Source: Globisporangium splendens
Lineage: Eukaryota > Oomycota > Peronosporomycetes > Pythiales > Pythiaceae
DNA length: 64,000 nt
Assembly: GCA_006386115.1 (NCBI GenBank)
Contig: VFIW01000014.1
Location: 853,126-917,125 of the forward strand
Direction: 5' to 3'
Within the stretch, counting starts at the first letter, position 1, and each line of letters starts with the position of its first letter. The notes under the pieces were generated by a model. The model was not told where the DNA came from, ran no database searches, and worked only from the letters and a program-made list of their open reading frames with translations. Shown here piece after piece: positions 19,071 to 29,203 of this stretch. The position numbers and the translations under genes are program-made.

Positions 19071-21671
19071 TGCCAGTGCTTTACGTGGCCAGGCACTCCT
19101 GGCCCTCTACGGCTATTGTCAATCAGCTACACGACCTAGTGAAACAATTTGTCTGGGGCTCAAGGAATGGTAAGCCTGCGAAACCGTGGATGAAGGAAGA
19201 ACAAGCTGAGCTCAAAAAATGAATGGAGGCTTGTCAGTACCCAACATCAGAACTGAGCTGATGACGATGAGTGCCACAGCAGTCTCCAGATGGGCAATCA
19301 CAACCTCTCACATCGATCAGGTCATCGGGGAAATCTTGCTGCACAACACAAGGGCTTCTTCGACGTACATCACGCCGCTCGATGCAACTCCAAGGCGGCC
19401 ACTCCAGCTTCGTGATAACATGTGGACAACTGGCGCAGCATTATGTACGTCGCTCCATTCTCGACTCTATGAACCCAGAGAACGTGATAATGTACGTTGG
19501 TGTTACGAGCACTTCAAGTCGACAATTGTGCAGACTCAATGGGACGGCGATGTGTTCCAGATCGACCTCAGCTCTAAAATGTCTGACAGGCTTCCAGGTA
19601 TCATCGCTGAAGGACGAAAGCTACGTGGGACATTCTGTGCAGAATGGCTGCCATACATGACCTCGACTGCAGATGGGTGGCTTCTTGATTCCAACGGCTC
19701 CCCTTACAAGCTTGCTCACACATCATTATCAGTCGGAACAGCACAACTGGGCGACATACTTCGATGGGAGTGGATAAGACCAGGAGTGCTCAACTTCATC
19801 CCAACATGTGGAATCTCCGGATTCTCCCGGCCGTCTATTCGAGCGCTCGAGCGGTTATGTGCTACGTTGGTATCCAACTTCCCACAGCTTCTGTATCGAC
19901 CACAGCAAACAAATGTGCTTCGGCTGTACAACGGGCAACGTCATTATAACCACGAATGGCATCTGCACACCAGTGAAGCAACTCTGACCCACATCGACAC
20001 GACCCTAGTCAAAGCTACGCATACAGTTCACTCCGCAATGGACTGTGACGTCATGGCAACAAGAGACTTGAACGGGCAGAAGGTGTCGTTCCATGCACAT
20101 CCACGTTTCACAAGAATCGTGCAACTATGGGGTGGCAACGGACGATACAATACACCAGATCTTTCTATCGGCAACAAGTTGCAGCAACGAGGACACAAAT
20201 TGGCAAAGATACTCGAGATGCAGCAGTCAACAAAGCTGTCCATACAGCAGGATCTCTGTGGCCAGGACTGCAATTAATCCAGTGGAGCGAATTACACAAC
20301 ATCCAAGGGATTACAGTTTATACGGTCCAGACTCTTCTCCGGCTGAAAGCCAACCGACTCTCCATGTGGAACTATGAGAAAGCTGATCTATCCTGCTCGA
20401 ATCCCGAATGCTCCCAAGTTGTCCAATCTTCTGTTCAACATCTATTCTGGGAGTGTCCGAAAGCCAAACTGGTGTGGAACTACTTTTGTGCGCTATGGGC
20501 GAAGATCGGAATCGCTCCTGGTCACGACCCCGCAATCTGGATCTTCAGTCTGGATCTACCAGATACTCCAAGGCATGCATGGACCACGATCAAGAGACAC
20601 ATTATCGGACACAAGTTCTCCAATGAACATCTCCAAGATCACCTCTATTCCGTCGCACACATGCTGTGGCGATATATGAGCGCGTCGCTCATACAAGCCA
20701 TTTGGTGTGCGCATCTGCGACGCATGGATTCGGATCCAATCGAATCGACTGCTGAGATGGCGATCATGATGACGAGATTAGAGGCAGGAATGCGAAACCT
20801 CACACGACTCGCTGAAGCGCAAGCTGGAGACTCTGACGGTCACACGGTTGCGGCAGTTCTCAAAGCCTATGTCGACTGCTTTCTCAGCCAAACTGACGCC
20901 CTCCCCTTGACTCCAAGTGATACTCGCGGCGTTTACCTATTGTTTTTCGATGGTGGATCACGCGGCAATCCAGGACCAGGAGGGACCGGATCCATTATCG
21001 TGCGTGTCCATAAAAACTCGCGCACAGCCAGTTTAATTTGGGCCGCCAGCATGGCGTATAGCAGGAAGGACACGACCAACAACTTTGCCGAGCACTGGGG
21101 TCTCATACATGGACTCCGAGAAGCCCAACGCAGTCACTTCGAACCGTTGTACGTGATTGGAGACAGTGCACTGATTACCTCCCAACAGCGAATGCATCGG
21201 TCCCCTCGACAGCACCGATTGGCACGTTTATACCAGACAAGTCGACGACTCGCGGATTGCATCGACATCCGAGGATGGTACCATCACTACCGTGCCTTCA
21301 ACAAGATGGCGGACTCAGCCGCCAACCTAGCCATGGACACCAGAACCTCAACGCAGGTCCACTTCCCAACTCAAAGAGCTGCTTTCAACAATCTCACCCA
21401 GGATCTTGACAACGACGTCATGCATTGGCTTGTGCGAAGTTCGGAAGACCCAAGGTCATTGGACAACACAAGGCAGCCTCACACAGGACCAAGAGAACAT
21501 GCCATCCTGGTCAAAGATTATTTAGCAGTCAGAAGTGATCTAGTGCAATCCACGCTGTAGACACATTTACACTCCTAGATGAAATTCGCAATGAAGATTA
21601 GGTAGGAGAATGGATATTGTAAGGCACGACGATGAACCTAAATATACCTCACCTTATAAAGAATAAAGAAT
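19071..21671 (+). mobile_element. 5'-truncated non-LTR (LINE) retrotransposon with RNase H, decayed
   Basis: About 2.6 kb of plus-strand coding sequence in three frames. It starts inside the region that follows a LINE reverse transcriptase (LYVARHSWPS, FVWGSRNGK, then GGLSVPN). A zinc-binding reverse-transcriptase-like segment follows (SVQHLFWECPKAKLVWNYF), then an RNase HI domain: FFDGGSRGNPGPGG, a central Glu, VIGDS and MADSAANLAMD. The RT catalytic core and any endonuclease are missing. One frameshift lies at an A6 run near 19215 and a second near 20220, so no intact protein can be made. The 3' end is an A-rich tail (TATAAAGAATAAAGAAT). Twelve-base direct repeats flank it exactly, as expected for a truncated target-primed insertion. 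Confidence 0.85.
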
Positions 21672-21683
21672 CAAGTCAGAGGT
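21672..21683. repeat. Right target-site duplication of the LINE
   Basis: Second copy of CAAGTCAGAGGT, directly after the A-rich tail of the element. Confidence 0.6.
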
Positions 21684-21903
21684 CGCCGTCGCTTTGTATC
21701 TCCTTCAGGTGGACAGAGCGCTCACGACCGCACATGTGCAGCTATCGGTTGAGATTGCGACGCTTCAAGTGGAATTGCCACGCGCTCTTTCGCGGCGAGT
21801 GAGTTGAGGGCGTGAGGCGCGAGCGCTGCTATAGCACGCTGACAAGTCCACAATTCTCGGTGTCCTGTGCAAGTGCTAAAGCTCCAGCTCAGCGCAGGAT
21901 CCA

Positions 21904-23636
21904 ATGGGGAAGTCTGTGCGCAAGTACCGCAAGAATCGCGATTACGAGTACATTGACCCCAACACGGCGAGCGCGTACTACGCCGATGGCAAAGGCTCGG
22001 AGCACACTGCCAGATCAGTCATCGACCATAACCTCCTCGCGTCACCCAGACACTTTATCTCGTTGGGCGAACTCGCACAGGGCGAGAGCTCGCCGCTCCA
22101 GGTCGTGATGCTGCTCGTCGCGGCCAGTGTCGGACCGACGGTGCTCGTGATGCCGTACGTTTTCCTCCAGGGCGGGTTCGTGATGACGGTCTTCATGGTG
22201 CTCTTCGTTGGGATCGCGTCGTACTGGGCCAGTTCCTGTCTGATTTGCTTGGGCGTCGACCATGGGATCTACTCGTTCCAGGGTCTCGCGCAGCTCGCAT
22301 TTGGCTTCCGCGGCGCGTTCGTCGTCGCCGTCGCGCAATTCCTCGTGTCCTTAGGGCTCATTCTCACGTACTTGACGATCATTTTCCAAGACTTGCCGGT
22401 ACTTCTGGGGCACGCGCTGCACTTGGACTTTGACGCAAACGGCTGGCCCATGGAGACCGACAACCGTCTCGCATCCAAGATTCTGTCCGATCGCACTCTA
22501 TTCGCTGAGCTCGCTGTATGTTTTCCGCTGTGGTCCTCACTCTTGCCACTAACACAAACTAACTCTGTGTATGCTCGTTTGATCTGACACTTGTGGTTCC
22601 TGTAGGCGTTCACCGTGGTGATCCCGATGTGCTTGTTTCTCTATTCGTACCGGAAGATTCAAAACTGGACTGCCGTGATGACGTTCCTGCTGGTCATCGC
22701 ATCGCTGTGTGCGGTCGGAAAAGCAAGATTCTACTACGATAGCAACGCTTCGACGGCGTCGCAGGGCTTCAGCAGAGACTATGTGGCAGTGCCATCCACG
22801 CTCTTCCAGGCGTTTGGGATCCTCTCGACGCAACTCGTGTGCCAGCACCACACGTTTCACGCGTTCTACGCGTTGAGAAACCGATCGAACGCGCTGTTTA
22901 CGCGCGTCTCGCTGTTCGCGAGCCTGCTGGTGCTCTACCTGGCGTACAGTTTTGGCATTGGTGGGTACGTGTCGTTCCTCGGTGCCACAAAACCCGATGT
23001 GACGCAAAACTACGACTTTGAAGCGAACCGATCGATGCTGCCATTCTGGCTTTTCGTGCCCGTGTGCGCCGCGATCTGCATCCCGATGGAGGTAAGGAGT
23101 TCACAATTGTTTTCTTCTCTTACTTGATAAAAAGCTCATCGAATTCTGTGTTTGTGCAGGTGATTTCGTCGCGTTTCACTGTGCTGCAGCTCACTCGCGC
23201 GACCGCAGACCACGATTTATCTCCAGAAGAAGTGCTTTTCCGCGCGCAACTGGAAGCGAAGCAATATGTGACCACCGGTGGCTCCGATCCAAATACCTCG
23301 TCGTCTCAACACAAGACAGTGCAAGGCGGAGGCGATGTCTTGTACACGCGCGTCCACGTCGCCATCACCTTCGTGGTGCTCGTGCTCCTGGTTCAGATTG
23401 TCGCCCTCAGCTCGCCTCTCGATCTAGGCAGCGTCCTGAGTGTCACTGGTGGACTCGCTGGGATCACACTCATCTTCGTGTTTCCGGCCGCGTGCTACCT
23501 GAAATTGCCGGTGAGCGACGATCGCCGAGTGGGCGAGATCGCTACTCGTCGAGTCTACACGAAATGCGTCCCGTGGGCGAGCATCGTTGTCGGAATTGTA
23601 GCTGTGATCGCGTGCATCATCGCCAACATGGCTTAA
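21904..23636 (+). CDS. Amino acid/auxin permease (AAAP/SLC38-type) transporter
   Basis: Three exons (21904-22515, 22606-23091, 23160-23636) with 90- and 68-bp introns, both phase 0, give 524 residues and about eleven membrane helices. The first helix region (VMLLVAASVGPTVLVMPY) has the unwound Gly/Pro pattern of AAAP carriers. Later helices include FQGLAQLAFGFRGAFVVAV and a C-terminal block ending in IVGIVAVIACIIANMA. The hydrophilic N-terminus is rich in Arg, Tyr and Asp. The substrate is unknown. The gene is divergent from the ODC-like gene, so joint control of ornithine or amino acid supply and polyamine synthesis is possible. Its stop overlaps that of the next gene. Confidence 0.85.
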
Positions 23637-24011
23637 CCGTGCTGGTCTGGGGCTCTCCACCCTGGCTTCTGCTCGTTTTGCTTGATGCAAGGTTTCCCTT
23701 TTAGTTCGTATTCTTCTTGTTTGCCCAACTGTACATCTGCAATGCTCTTCACCGTAACGTACTTCCTTCAAACGCGGCTTCTTTCTCGACGAACTTGACG
23801 TGTGGTGATGATTGCTGCTGTATTGGTAGACACTGTGCCAGTGCATCCGAGCTTCAACAACAAATGTGAAGAGCAAGATGCGAAGGCTCGCCCATCGGGA
23901 CGGAAGCACATGCAGACTGATAGAGCCCCACGCTTTATAGTACGCATTTGCTGTTGGTGCTCGTTGCCGCTCTTCGGATTTGCCCTTCGTCATGCGCTTC
24001 CGCTTGGGCAT
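23633..24011 (-). pseudogene. Small basic protein, convergent with the transporter, one apparent frameshift
   Basis: ATG 24011 opens a basic N-terminus (MPKRKRMTKGKSEERQ, then TANAYYKAW). Downstream, FVEKEAAFEG in one frame is followed by KYVTVKSIADVQLGK and KPGWRAPDQHG in another, ending at TAA 23635-23633. A one-base loss near 23769 would explain the shift. An intron must also separate the N-terminus from FVEKEAAF (acceptor ...CACGTCAAG). Composition favours a real gene over chance. The stop codon overlaps the transporter stop within a shared TTAA. I do not recognise the family. It may be a working gene with an exon I cannot place. Confidence 0.45.
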
Positions 24012-24200
24012 TTCAATTGTCCCGAACCGCGCGCCAAAATGAGCTGCTCAGCCAACATCGAGCGCCAAAGTGTCCCCTTGCACACATAAACGGGCCGGGT
24101 TTTGGCCAATGTGGACACCAGCTTCCCATCTGTGACGTGCGCGCGACGAGTGAGCTTCGTTGCTGTTTCACCATTCTGCAATCTACCAGTTTGTGAGCAC

Positions 24201-25115
24201 ATGACGCAGCGAAACGACAAGCGCGCGCTTGAGGATGAGATCGACGTACCGCCGTCCACCTGCTCCGAGTCCGTTGTGCCAAAGAAGCAGCGTTCAAATC
24301 CAATGGACCAGAAGCGAACTTTGAACAACAGTAGCAGCTTCACCAGCACCCTTTCACAAGCGTTTACGTGCGAAAGCGTGGTTGCTCATGCAAGGCAGGT
24401 GACGGTGTCCATCTCCGAAAAAATCGACGTCGACAAAGTGTTTGCGGATGCGAAAGTTCACTATCTCACGCGTGACCGAGCAAGTTGGGTGTACCACGTG
24501 CCTCGCTGGTATCGCCGCATGTACGCCTTCAGCGATGATGACCGTCATGGCTCCTACAAGGAGTGGCTGGATCGTGTTTGGGCGTTGCATCCAGCCGATC
24601 ATGGGACGATCAAGATGTTTGGCCGCGACGTCCTCACGCCGCGTTTCCAGCAAGCGTACGGAGTGAGTTATCGGTTCTCGGGCAACACGTTTGAAGCGGA
24701 TCCTGTTCCAGAGTCGCTCCAGCACTGTGTGGGATTGATGCAAGCGATGATCGTGAACCCAGCGACCGACAACACGCTTCTCAACGGTGTCCTTTTGAAC
24801 TGGTACGCGGGCGGAGATCACTATATTGGCCCTCGCTCTGACAGCGTGGGAGCATTGTACAAGCATTCACCTGTATTTTCGCTCTCGCTCGGCGCGACGC
24901 GAAGATTTGTGTTTACGGCCAAGACAGGCAAGTCGAGCGCAGCAAATGAAGAAAACGGAGTAGTCCAACGACTGGAACTAGCGCTCCAGAGTGGCGATTT
25001 GGTAGTTATGGGCGGCACGACGCAGCAAACGCACAAGCACGCGCTGCCAAAGATGAAGAATTGCATCGAGAAACGCGTGAGCATCACACTTCGGTGCTTC
25101 GTCACGCCATCCTAA
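24201..25115 (+). CDS. AlkB-like 2OG-Fe(II) dioxygenase paralog with a mutated metal site
   Basis: 304 residues, no intron. It aligns along its length with the second AlkB copy at 26254: KVHYLTRDRASWVYH, IKMFGRDVL, TPRFQQAYG, LLNWYAGGDHY, FSLSLGATRRFVF, GDLVVMGGTTQQTHKH and the 2OG-binding KRVSITLRCF. AlkB proteins demethylate alkylated bases using an Fe-binding HxD...H triad. Here the HxD is RSD: codon CGC at 24834-24836 stands where the twin has CAC. The Asp and the distal His remain. The protein is probably inactive or altered as an oxygenase but keeps its substrate-fold residues. The upstream frame without ATG was ignored. Confidence 0.88.
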   Translation: MTQRNDKRALEDEIDVPPSTCSESVVPKKQRSNPMDQKRTLNNSSSFTSTLSQAFTCESVVAHARQVTVSISEKIDVDKVFADAKVHYLTRDRASWVYHVPRWYRRMYAFSDDDRHGSYKEWLDRVWALHPADHGTIKMFGRDVLTPRFQQAYGVSYRFSGNTFEADPVPESLQHCVGLMQAMIVNPATDNTLLNGVLLNWYAGGDHYIGPRSDSVGALYKHSPVFSLSLGATRRFVFTAKTGKSSAANEENGVVQRLELALQSGDLVVMGGTTQQTHKHALPKMKNCIEKRVSITLRCFVTPS

Positions 25116-25149
25116 TGGAAAAAGACGAGGATTCACCATGGTACCCTAT

Positions 25150-26225
25150 GTTCTCTGCTTGGTTACTTGCCATGCACGGAGGCAATCGCGTGCTTGGTCT
25201 GCATTTGGAAATGGCAGAGGGAAGGGATGGATACAGTGTGCCTAAAATTTGTTCGATCATGTCAACATGATAAACAACGCTTACGACTTTGTAGTTTGGG
25301 TTATCCTGGCAGAAACGACTGAGCAGTGCGCACAGTGTGCAGTGAACAGAAGAGTTAAAGTGGATGTATCGTTGATGGCTACGATTATGTTTTGGCCGTC
25401 TCCAACATCTCAACCACTTCAAGGAGACCATTGTGTGCGGCAACCGATGCTGCTGTTCCACGTCTACTCCTGCGCCCCTCTCCAGTGAGGTGGCGACAAC
25501 GTCAACGCGACCTTTTCAAAGGCTGAAAGTAAGGTAGTTTTCCGTCCTTGTGAGTTTTGTTCACGTTTCCGCCCTTACTCAAAAACAAGTAAAGAAATGA
25601 CGCCGGCATTCTCAGCAGCAAACCATAGTACACCCGACGCCTTTTCGCTAACCAAAGCCCTCCAGCAGCGGTAGGAACTGCTTCGACATGCCTTTCTTCT
25701 CGGCACACCTCAATGGAGTCCACATCCACACCGTGCTCCGCATAGATCATCAGTCGAGTCCGCCAAGTTTCAGTAATCGTGTTGCTGAAGTGGCTTGCCG
25801 AGTCGCTTTTTTCCGTACTACCAGCGCGCAATGTGCGGCAGCGCTGTGTGGCCACGGTTCAAGTCATGCTAGCAGTGCTGTCAAGCCAGCGACCTCACAT
25901 TCACACTGTCGCGCAACCTGACATGCGAGTTGAACTCAAAGGACACTTCAATGAACTGCGCAAACGACCAGCCGATCAACTATTCGATACACGTTTTCGA
26001 TAGCCCTCGGTGGTTCTGAACACTTGCCTTCAGAGCCATGACAAACAAGGCGAGCTATTGGAGCACGCATCGCCATCAAAGATGCAGCAACGCACCACAC
26101 GAACGAGTTGGGAACAAGCAGCAAATCCAAGTTGCCGAACCAGAATGATGCTTTCTGCGACGTGTGGACACTTGGTTTCTGTAAACTCCTTCTTATCACT
26201 TTTGAGAGGAAGCCCATGACTCACT
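25150..26225 (-). pseudogene. Decayed ankyrin-repeat gene
   Basis: Ankyrin-repeat fragments run in order along the minus strand but in several frames, broken by stops: GLTALLA near 25885, GHTALPHIA near 25835, RLMIYAEHGVDVDS near 25760, GGNVNKTHKDGK near 25560, VAAHNGLLEVVEMLE near 25425 and HVDMIEQIL near 25255. Each matches the consensus G-x-TPLH-x-AA-x-x-G-H-x-x-(V/I)-(V/A)-x-x-LL-x-x-GA. No reading frame joins more than two repeats, and no intron pattern would rescue them all. It lies between the two AlkB genes on the opposite strand. Confidence 0.6.
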
Positions 26226-26253
26226 CAATTCAACCTTAGAACTCTAGTCGATC

Positions 26254-27219
26254 ATGCAGCGTGGTAAGCGGCAGCTCCTCCTCTTCGAAGACGCCGCGGC
26301 GCCGCGGAAAGCACCAAAGGCGCGAGGTGCGATGACTGCACCCGCAGCGCCACCGCTTTCTGGCCCTCGTATCAACGGTGACGCAGCAGCAGCCGCGCCT
26401 TCTCTTTCTCGGCGCGCTGAAAGCTCTCACCAGAACGCATTCACGTGGCGAAGCGTCGATGCGCAAGCAAAGCGCCTCAGCACACCGGAGCTTTTGTCAT
26501 CGCAGGTACCAGCTTCTTCAATCGAGCCGGCGTTGAGTGCTTCCGCCAATGCAAAGGTGCACTTCCTCACAAGCGACAAGGCGAGCTGGGTCTACTACGC
26601 TCCGCAATGGTATCGCAAAGTGTTCAAGCAGCAGCACTCCATGGATCCTCACTGGAAAACAGCATACACCCAGTGGCTGGACCGCGTGTGGGACCTGCAC
26701 CCACCGCAGCATGATGCAATCAAGATGTTTGGCAAGGACGTGCTCATGCCGCGGTTCCAGCAAGTGTATGGCGACACCGACTACTGCTTTTCCGGCCAGA
26801 CGTTTGCCGCACTGCCGATCCCAGACGACCTTAAGCCATGCATTGAGGCAGTGCGCCAGCTCGTCGTGGCTCCGATCGACACAGAGGCGCCTGGCTTTTA
26901 CCGTGGGATGCTCGTGAACTGGTACGCGAACGGAGAACACTACATGGGGCCACACACGGACAACGAGAAGGCGCTGGTGCCACACGCGCCGGTGTGCTCA
27001 CTCTCACTCGGCGCGACACGAAGGTTTGTGTTCACGCCCAAAGACTCGGGGACAAAGGGTCACGAGCGTCTTGAACTCATGCTCCGCGATGGGGACTTGG
27101 TCGTCATGGGTGGCACGACGCAGGAGACTCACAAGCATGCGCTGCCAAAGATGAGCAGCCAGAAGCTCGCTGTGGGGAAGCGCATCAACGTCACGATGCG
27201 GTGCTTCCGACGACCTTAA
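26254..27219 (+). CDS. AlkB-like 2OG-Fe(II) dioxygenase, intact copy
   Basis: 321 residues, single exon, starting at ATG 26254. The N-terminal 100 residues are variable. The catalytic part has IKMFGKDVL, LVNWYANGEHYMGPHTD with the complete HxD, FVFTP, GDLVVMGGTTQETHKHALP with the distal His, and KRINVTMRC with the two Arg that bind 2-oxoglutarate and stabilise the fold. It resembles the ALKBH2/3 type that repairs 1-methyladenine and 3-methylcytosine. The Ser/Ala-rich N-terminus and basic patches fit a nuclear protein. It arose with the copy at 24201 by local duplication; the second copy appears to be the active one. Confidence 0.9.
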   Translation: MQRGKRQLLLFEDAAAPRKAPKARGAMTAPAAPPLSGPRINGDAAAAAPSLSRRAESSHQNAFTWRSVDAQAKRLSTPELLSSQVPASSIEPALSASANAKVHFLTSDKASWVYYAPQWYRKVFKQQHSMDPHWKTAYTQWLDRVWDLHPPQHDAIKMFGKDVLMPRFQQVYGDTDYCFSGQTFAALPIPDDLKPCIEAVRQLVVAPIDTEAPGFYRGMLVNWYANGEHYMGPHTDNEKALVPHAPVCSLSLGATRRFVFTPKDSGTKGHERLELMLRDGDLVVMGGTTQETHKHALPKMSSQKLAVGKRINVTMRCFRRP

Positions 27220-27372
27220 GCCCCATTCCATAAGCCAGTGTTACTGAGAAAATCAACGCGCACAAAGGAAAAAGTCCATACTCATTTGTTCAGGAAAAAT
27301 AAAACTGGATAATACATAAGGAAATACGGAATACAATGACCTGGTCGAAGCAATGCACTTCTTTTTTCTCGC

Positions 27373-28632
27373 TCACTTACTCACTCGAGATGTGGCGAAA
27401 TTGCGCGATTTCTTGATCGACCGCGCATGGAAACGGAGCACGACGTCGGTGAACGTCGACGCCATGGGGCCAAAATTGTGCGCGTTCGCTATGCACCAAG
27501 AGATGCGCTGCCACCGTGTGATGACGATCGAGAGGTTTCCGCGCAGCCGTGGGTGCGCCTCGCGGTCACACAGGATCGGGTCGTATACCATGAACTCTTT
27601 CATGCTCTCTTTGGCCTCCTGTGAATGCTGGAATTGGTCCCAGATCTCGGTCGCGTCCGTGCCGATGACGTCGCCAATGACATGGTACCCGCCCGGATGC
27701 GAGTGCAGGAACGCCGTGACGTCGTACACGTGGTCCTCAATCGCGACGCATTTCTTGTTCTCCTGGAGCCCAAGAAGTCGCGCGATCTCGACGGCGCGCG
27801 ACAAGTGGTGCTGAAAGTAGAATTGCCGCCAGCTCTCGATCGGGAACACGGCGTGGAACCGCTCGCCGGTTTCCTGGAAGTCACGCTGGAACACAAGTCG
27901 CCAGAGCGAGTCCGACGCATCGCCGGTCACCACATTCATCTGCTTGCTCACCATGGGGCATGTCGCGAGATCTTTGGGAGACAGAAACAGCAGCAGCTCA
28001 TGCAGCACGTCCAACGGCAGCGTCTCAAACACCAGAGACTGCTGCTGGTTGCTGAGCACGTCAGCGACTGCGTTCTTGCAAGCGGTCATCTGGCTTTGCT
28101 TGCTTTTCTTGATATCAGCAATACTCTCGTTTCCATTATGCTTGCGCTGGTTGCGCACGAGCTTCTCGGTCAGACGCAGTTCGCGCGTGAGTTCGTCGTC
28201 CTCGTCCTCGACTTCTTCGTCCACGGCGCGCTTCTTAGCCTCCTTGGCTTTGTGGCGGATCAGTCCAAAGAGCCCCATGCACGCGAGGATGCACGTGTAC
28301 TCGGACGATCCGAACTGCGCCCCCACCGTCGCGGACGTCGTGTCCGTTTTCATCGTGAGCTGGCTGCTGCCGTGGGTCACAAACTGGTACAACGTGCACG
28401 CCACAGCCGAGAACACCATGAACTGCACCAAGCGGTTGCCCTTCGTCACATTCGGCGGCACGACGACGATTGGCGCCGCCGTATCATCCGCTTTCTTGTG
28501 TCGTGGCGAGGTCACGAGCATCGGCATACGTGGAGGAGTCGAACTCGCGACTGCGGCGGCTTCATCGTCGCATTCGCTGCTGCTGTTGCTGCGGCTGCAG
28601 GTCACTGGGCGAGGAGCAGGAAGCGCGCTCAT
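27373..28632 (-). CDS. Membrane F-box protein with a C-terminal cytochrome b5 domain
   Basis: 419 residues, one exon. After a Ser/Pro-rich N-terminus come two hydrophobic segments (VQFMVFSAVACTLYQFV and YTCILACMGLFGLI), then a charged coiled region. An F-box follows near residues 210-255: FETLPLDVLHELLLFL, SPKDLATCPMVSKQM, SLWRLVFQRDF. A cytochrome b5-like domain comes near 300-350, with VYDVTAFLHSHPGGYHVIG and DQFQHS supplying the two heme-ligand His positions. F-boxes recruit SCF ubiquitin ligase through Skp1; b5 domains bind heme or act as redox partners. A heme- or lipid-linked membrane ubiquitin adaptor is an inference. The C-terminal 50 residues have no recognised domain. Confidence 0.8.
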   Translation of the reverse strand: MSALPAPRPVTCSRSNSSSECDDEAAAVASSTPPRMPMLVTSPRHKKADDTAAPIVVVPPNVTKGNRLVQFMVFSAVACTLYQFVTHGSSQLTMKTDTTSATVGAQFGSSEYTCILACMGLFGLIRHKAKEAKKRAVDEEVEDEDDELTRELRLTEKLVRNQRKHNGNESIADIKKSKQSQMTACKNAVADVLSNQQQSLVFETLPLDVLHELLLFLSPKDLATCPMVSKQMNVVTGDASDSLWRLVFQRDFQETGERFHAVFPIESWRQFYFQHHLSRAVEIARLLGLQENKKCVAIEDHVYDVTAFLHSHPGGYHVIGDVIGTDATEIWDQFQHSQEAKESMKEFMVYDPILCDREAHPRLRGNLSIVITRWQRISWCIANAHNFGPMASTFTDVVLRFHARSIKKSRNFATSRVSK

Positions 28633-29203
28633 GGGACAGGAGACGAAGGGAGGATCTCAATACAATGAAGACGGGATACGGCGCTGCTGGTAAAGATACA
28701 CGGAGAGAGATGGAAGCACCGAGAAGCAGTTGAATGTGGGGGCAAAGCGTTCCTTTTTTCTGCTTTTTTGATGCATGCGCTCTTCTGCTGATGGCGGCTC
28801 CAGAAGAAAACCATCAACAAAACGGTGGGTGAAATGGCGTAAAGTGTCGCATTTTACGTGGCATCATCTAAAACGGTCGCTAATTTGTGTGATTACGAAT
28901 ATCATGAGTGGGAAAAGTTAGGACGAAACACAAATAAATCTCACTGTCCGAAACACAAATAAAGAAAACAGAGCCTATTTTCGTAATTATTGCAGTGTCC
29001 TGAGTCTAAATCTAATTACAGGACAGCGAAAGTCGATAAATGACTTTAGGACGCATCGATAGGCTGTTCAGCAACTTGAGCTAAAACAGAGACTGGTCTC
29101 ACAAACATTCTTATATCCTATTTCGAACCAAGTCTAGGACAGTGTCCTAGAAATTCAAATTTAACAGACATGGGTTGAAGAAGCATCGCATTCACAGATC
29201 GCA
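28633..29203. other. AT-rich intergenic region
   Basis: Lies between the start of the F-box gene and the stop of the UPF0598 gene. No gene seen. GAAACACAAATAAA occurs twice near 28926 and 28949. Confidence 0.5.

Noticed and set aside
18956..19222. Separate gene with ATG-like start before the LINE
   Set aside because: The first part is flank before the target-site duplication; the rest is the LINE frame.
20890..21560. Host ribonuclease H gene
   Set aside because: The RNase H domain follows a LINE zinc-binding region in the same frame and lies inside the target-site duplications.
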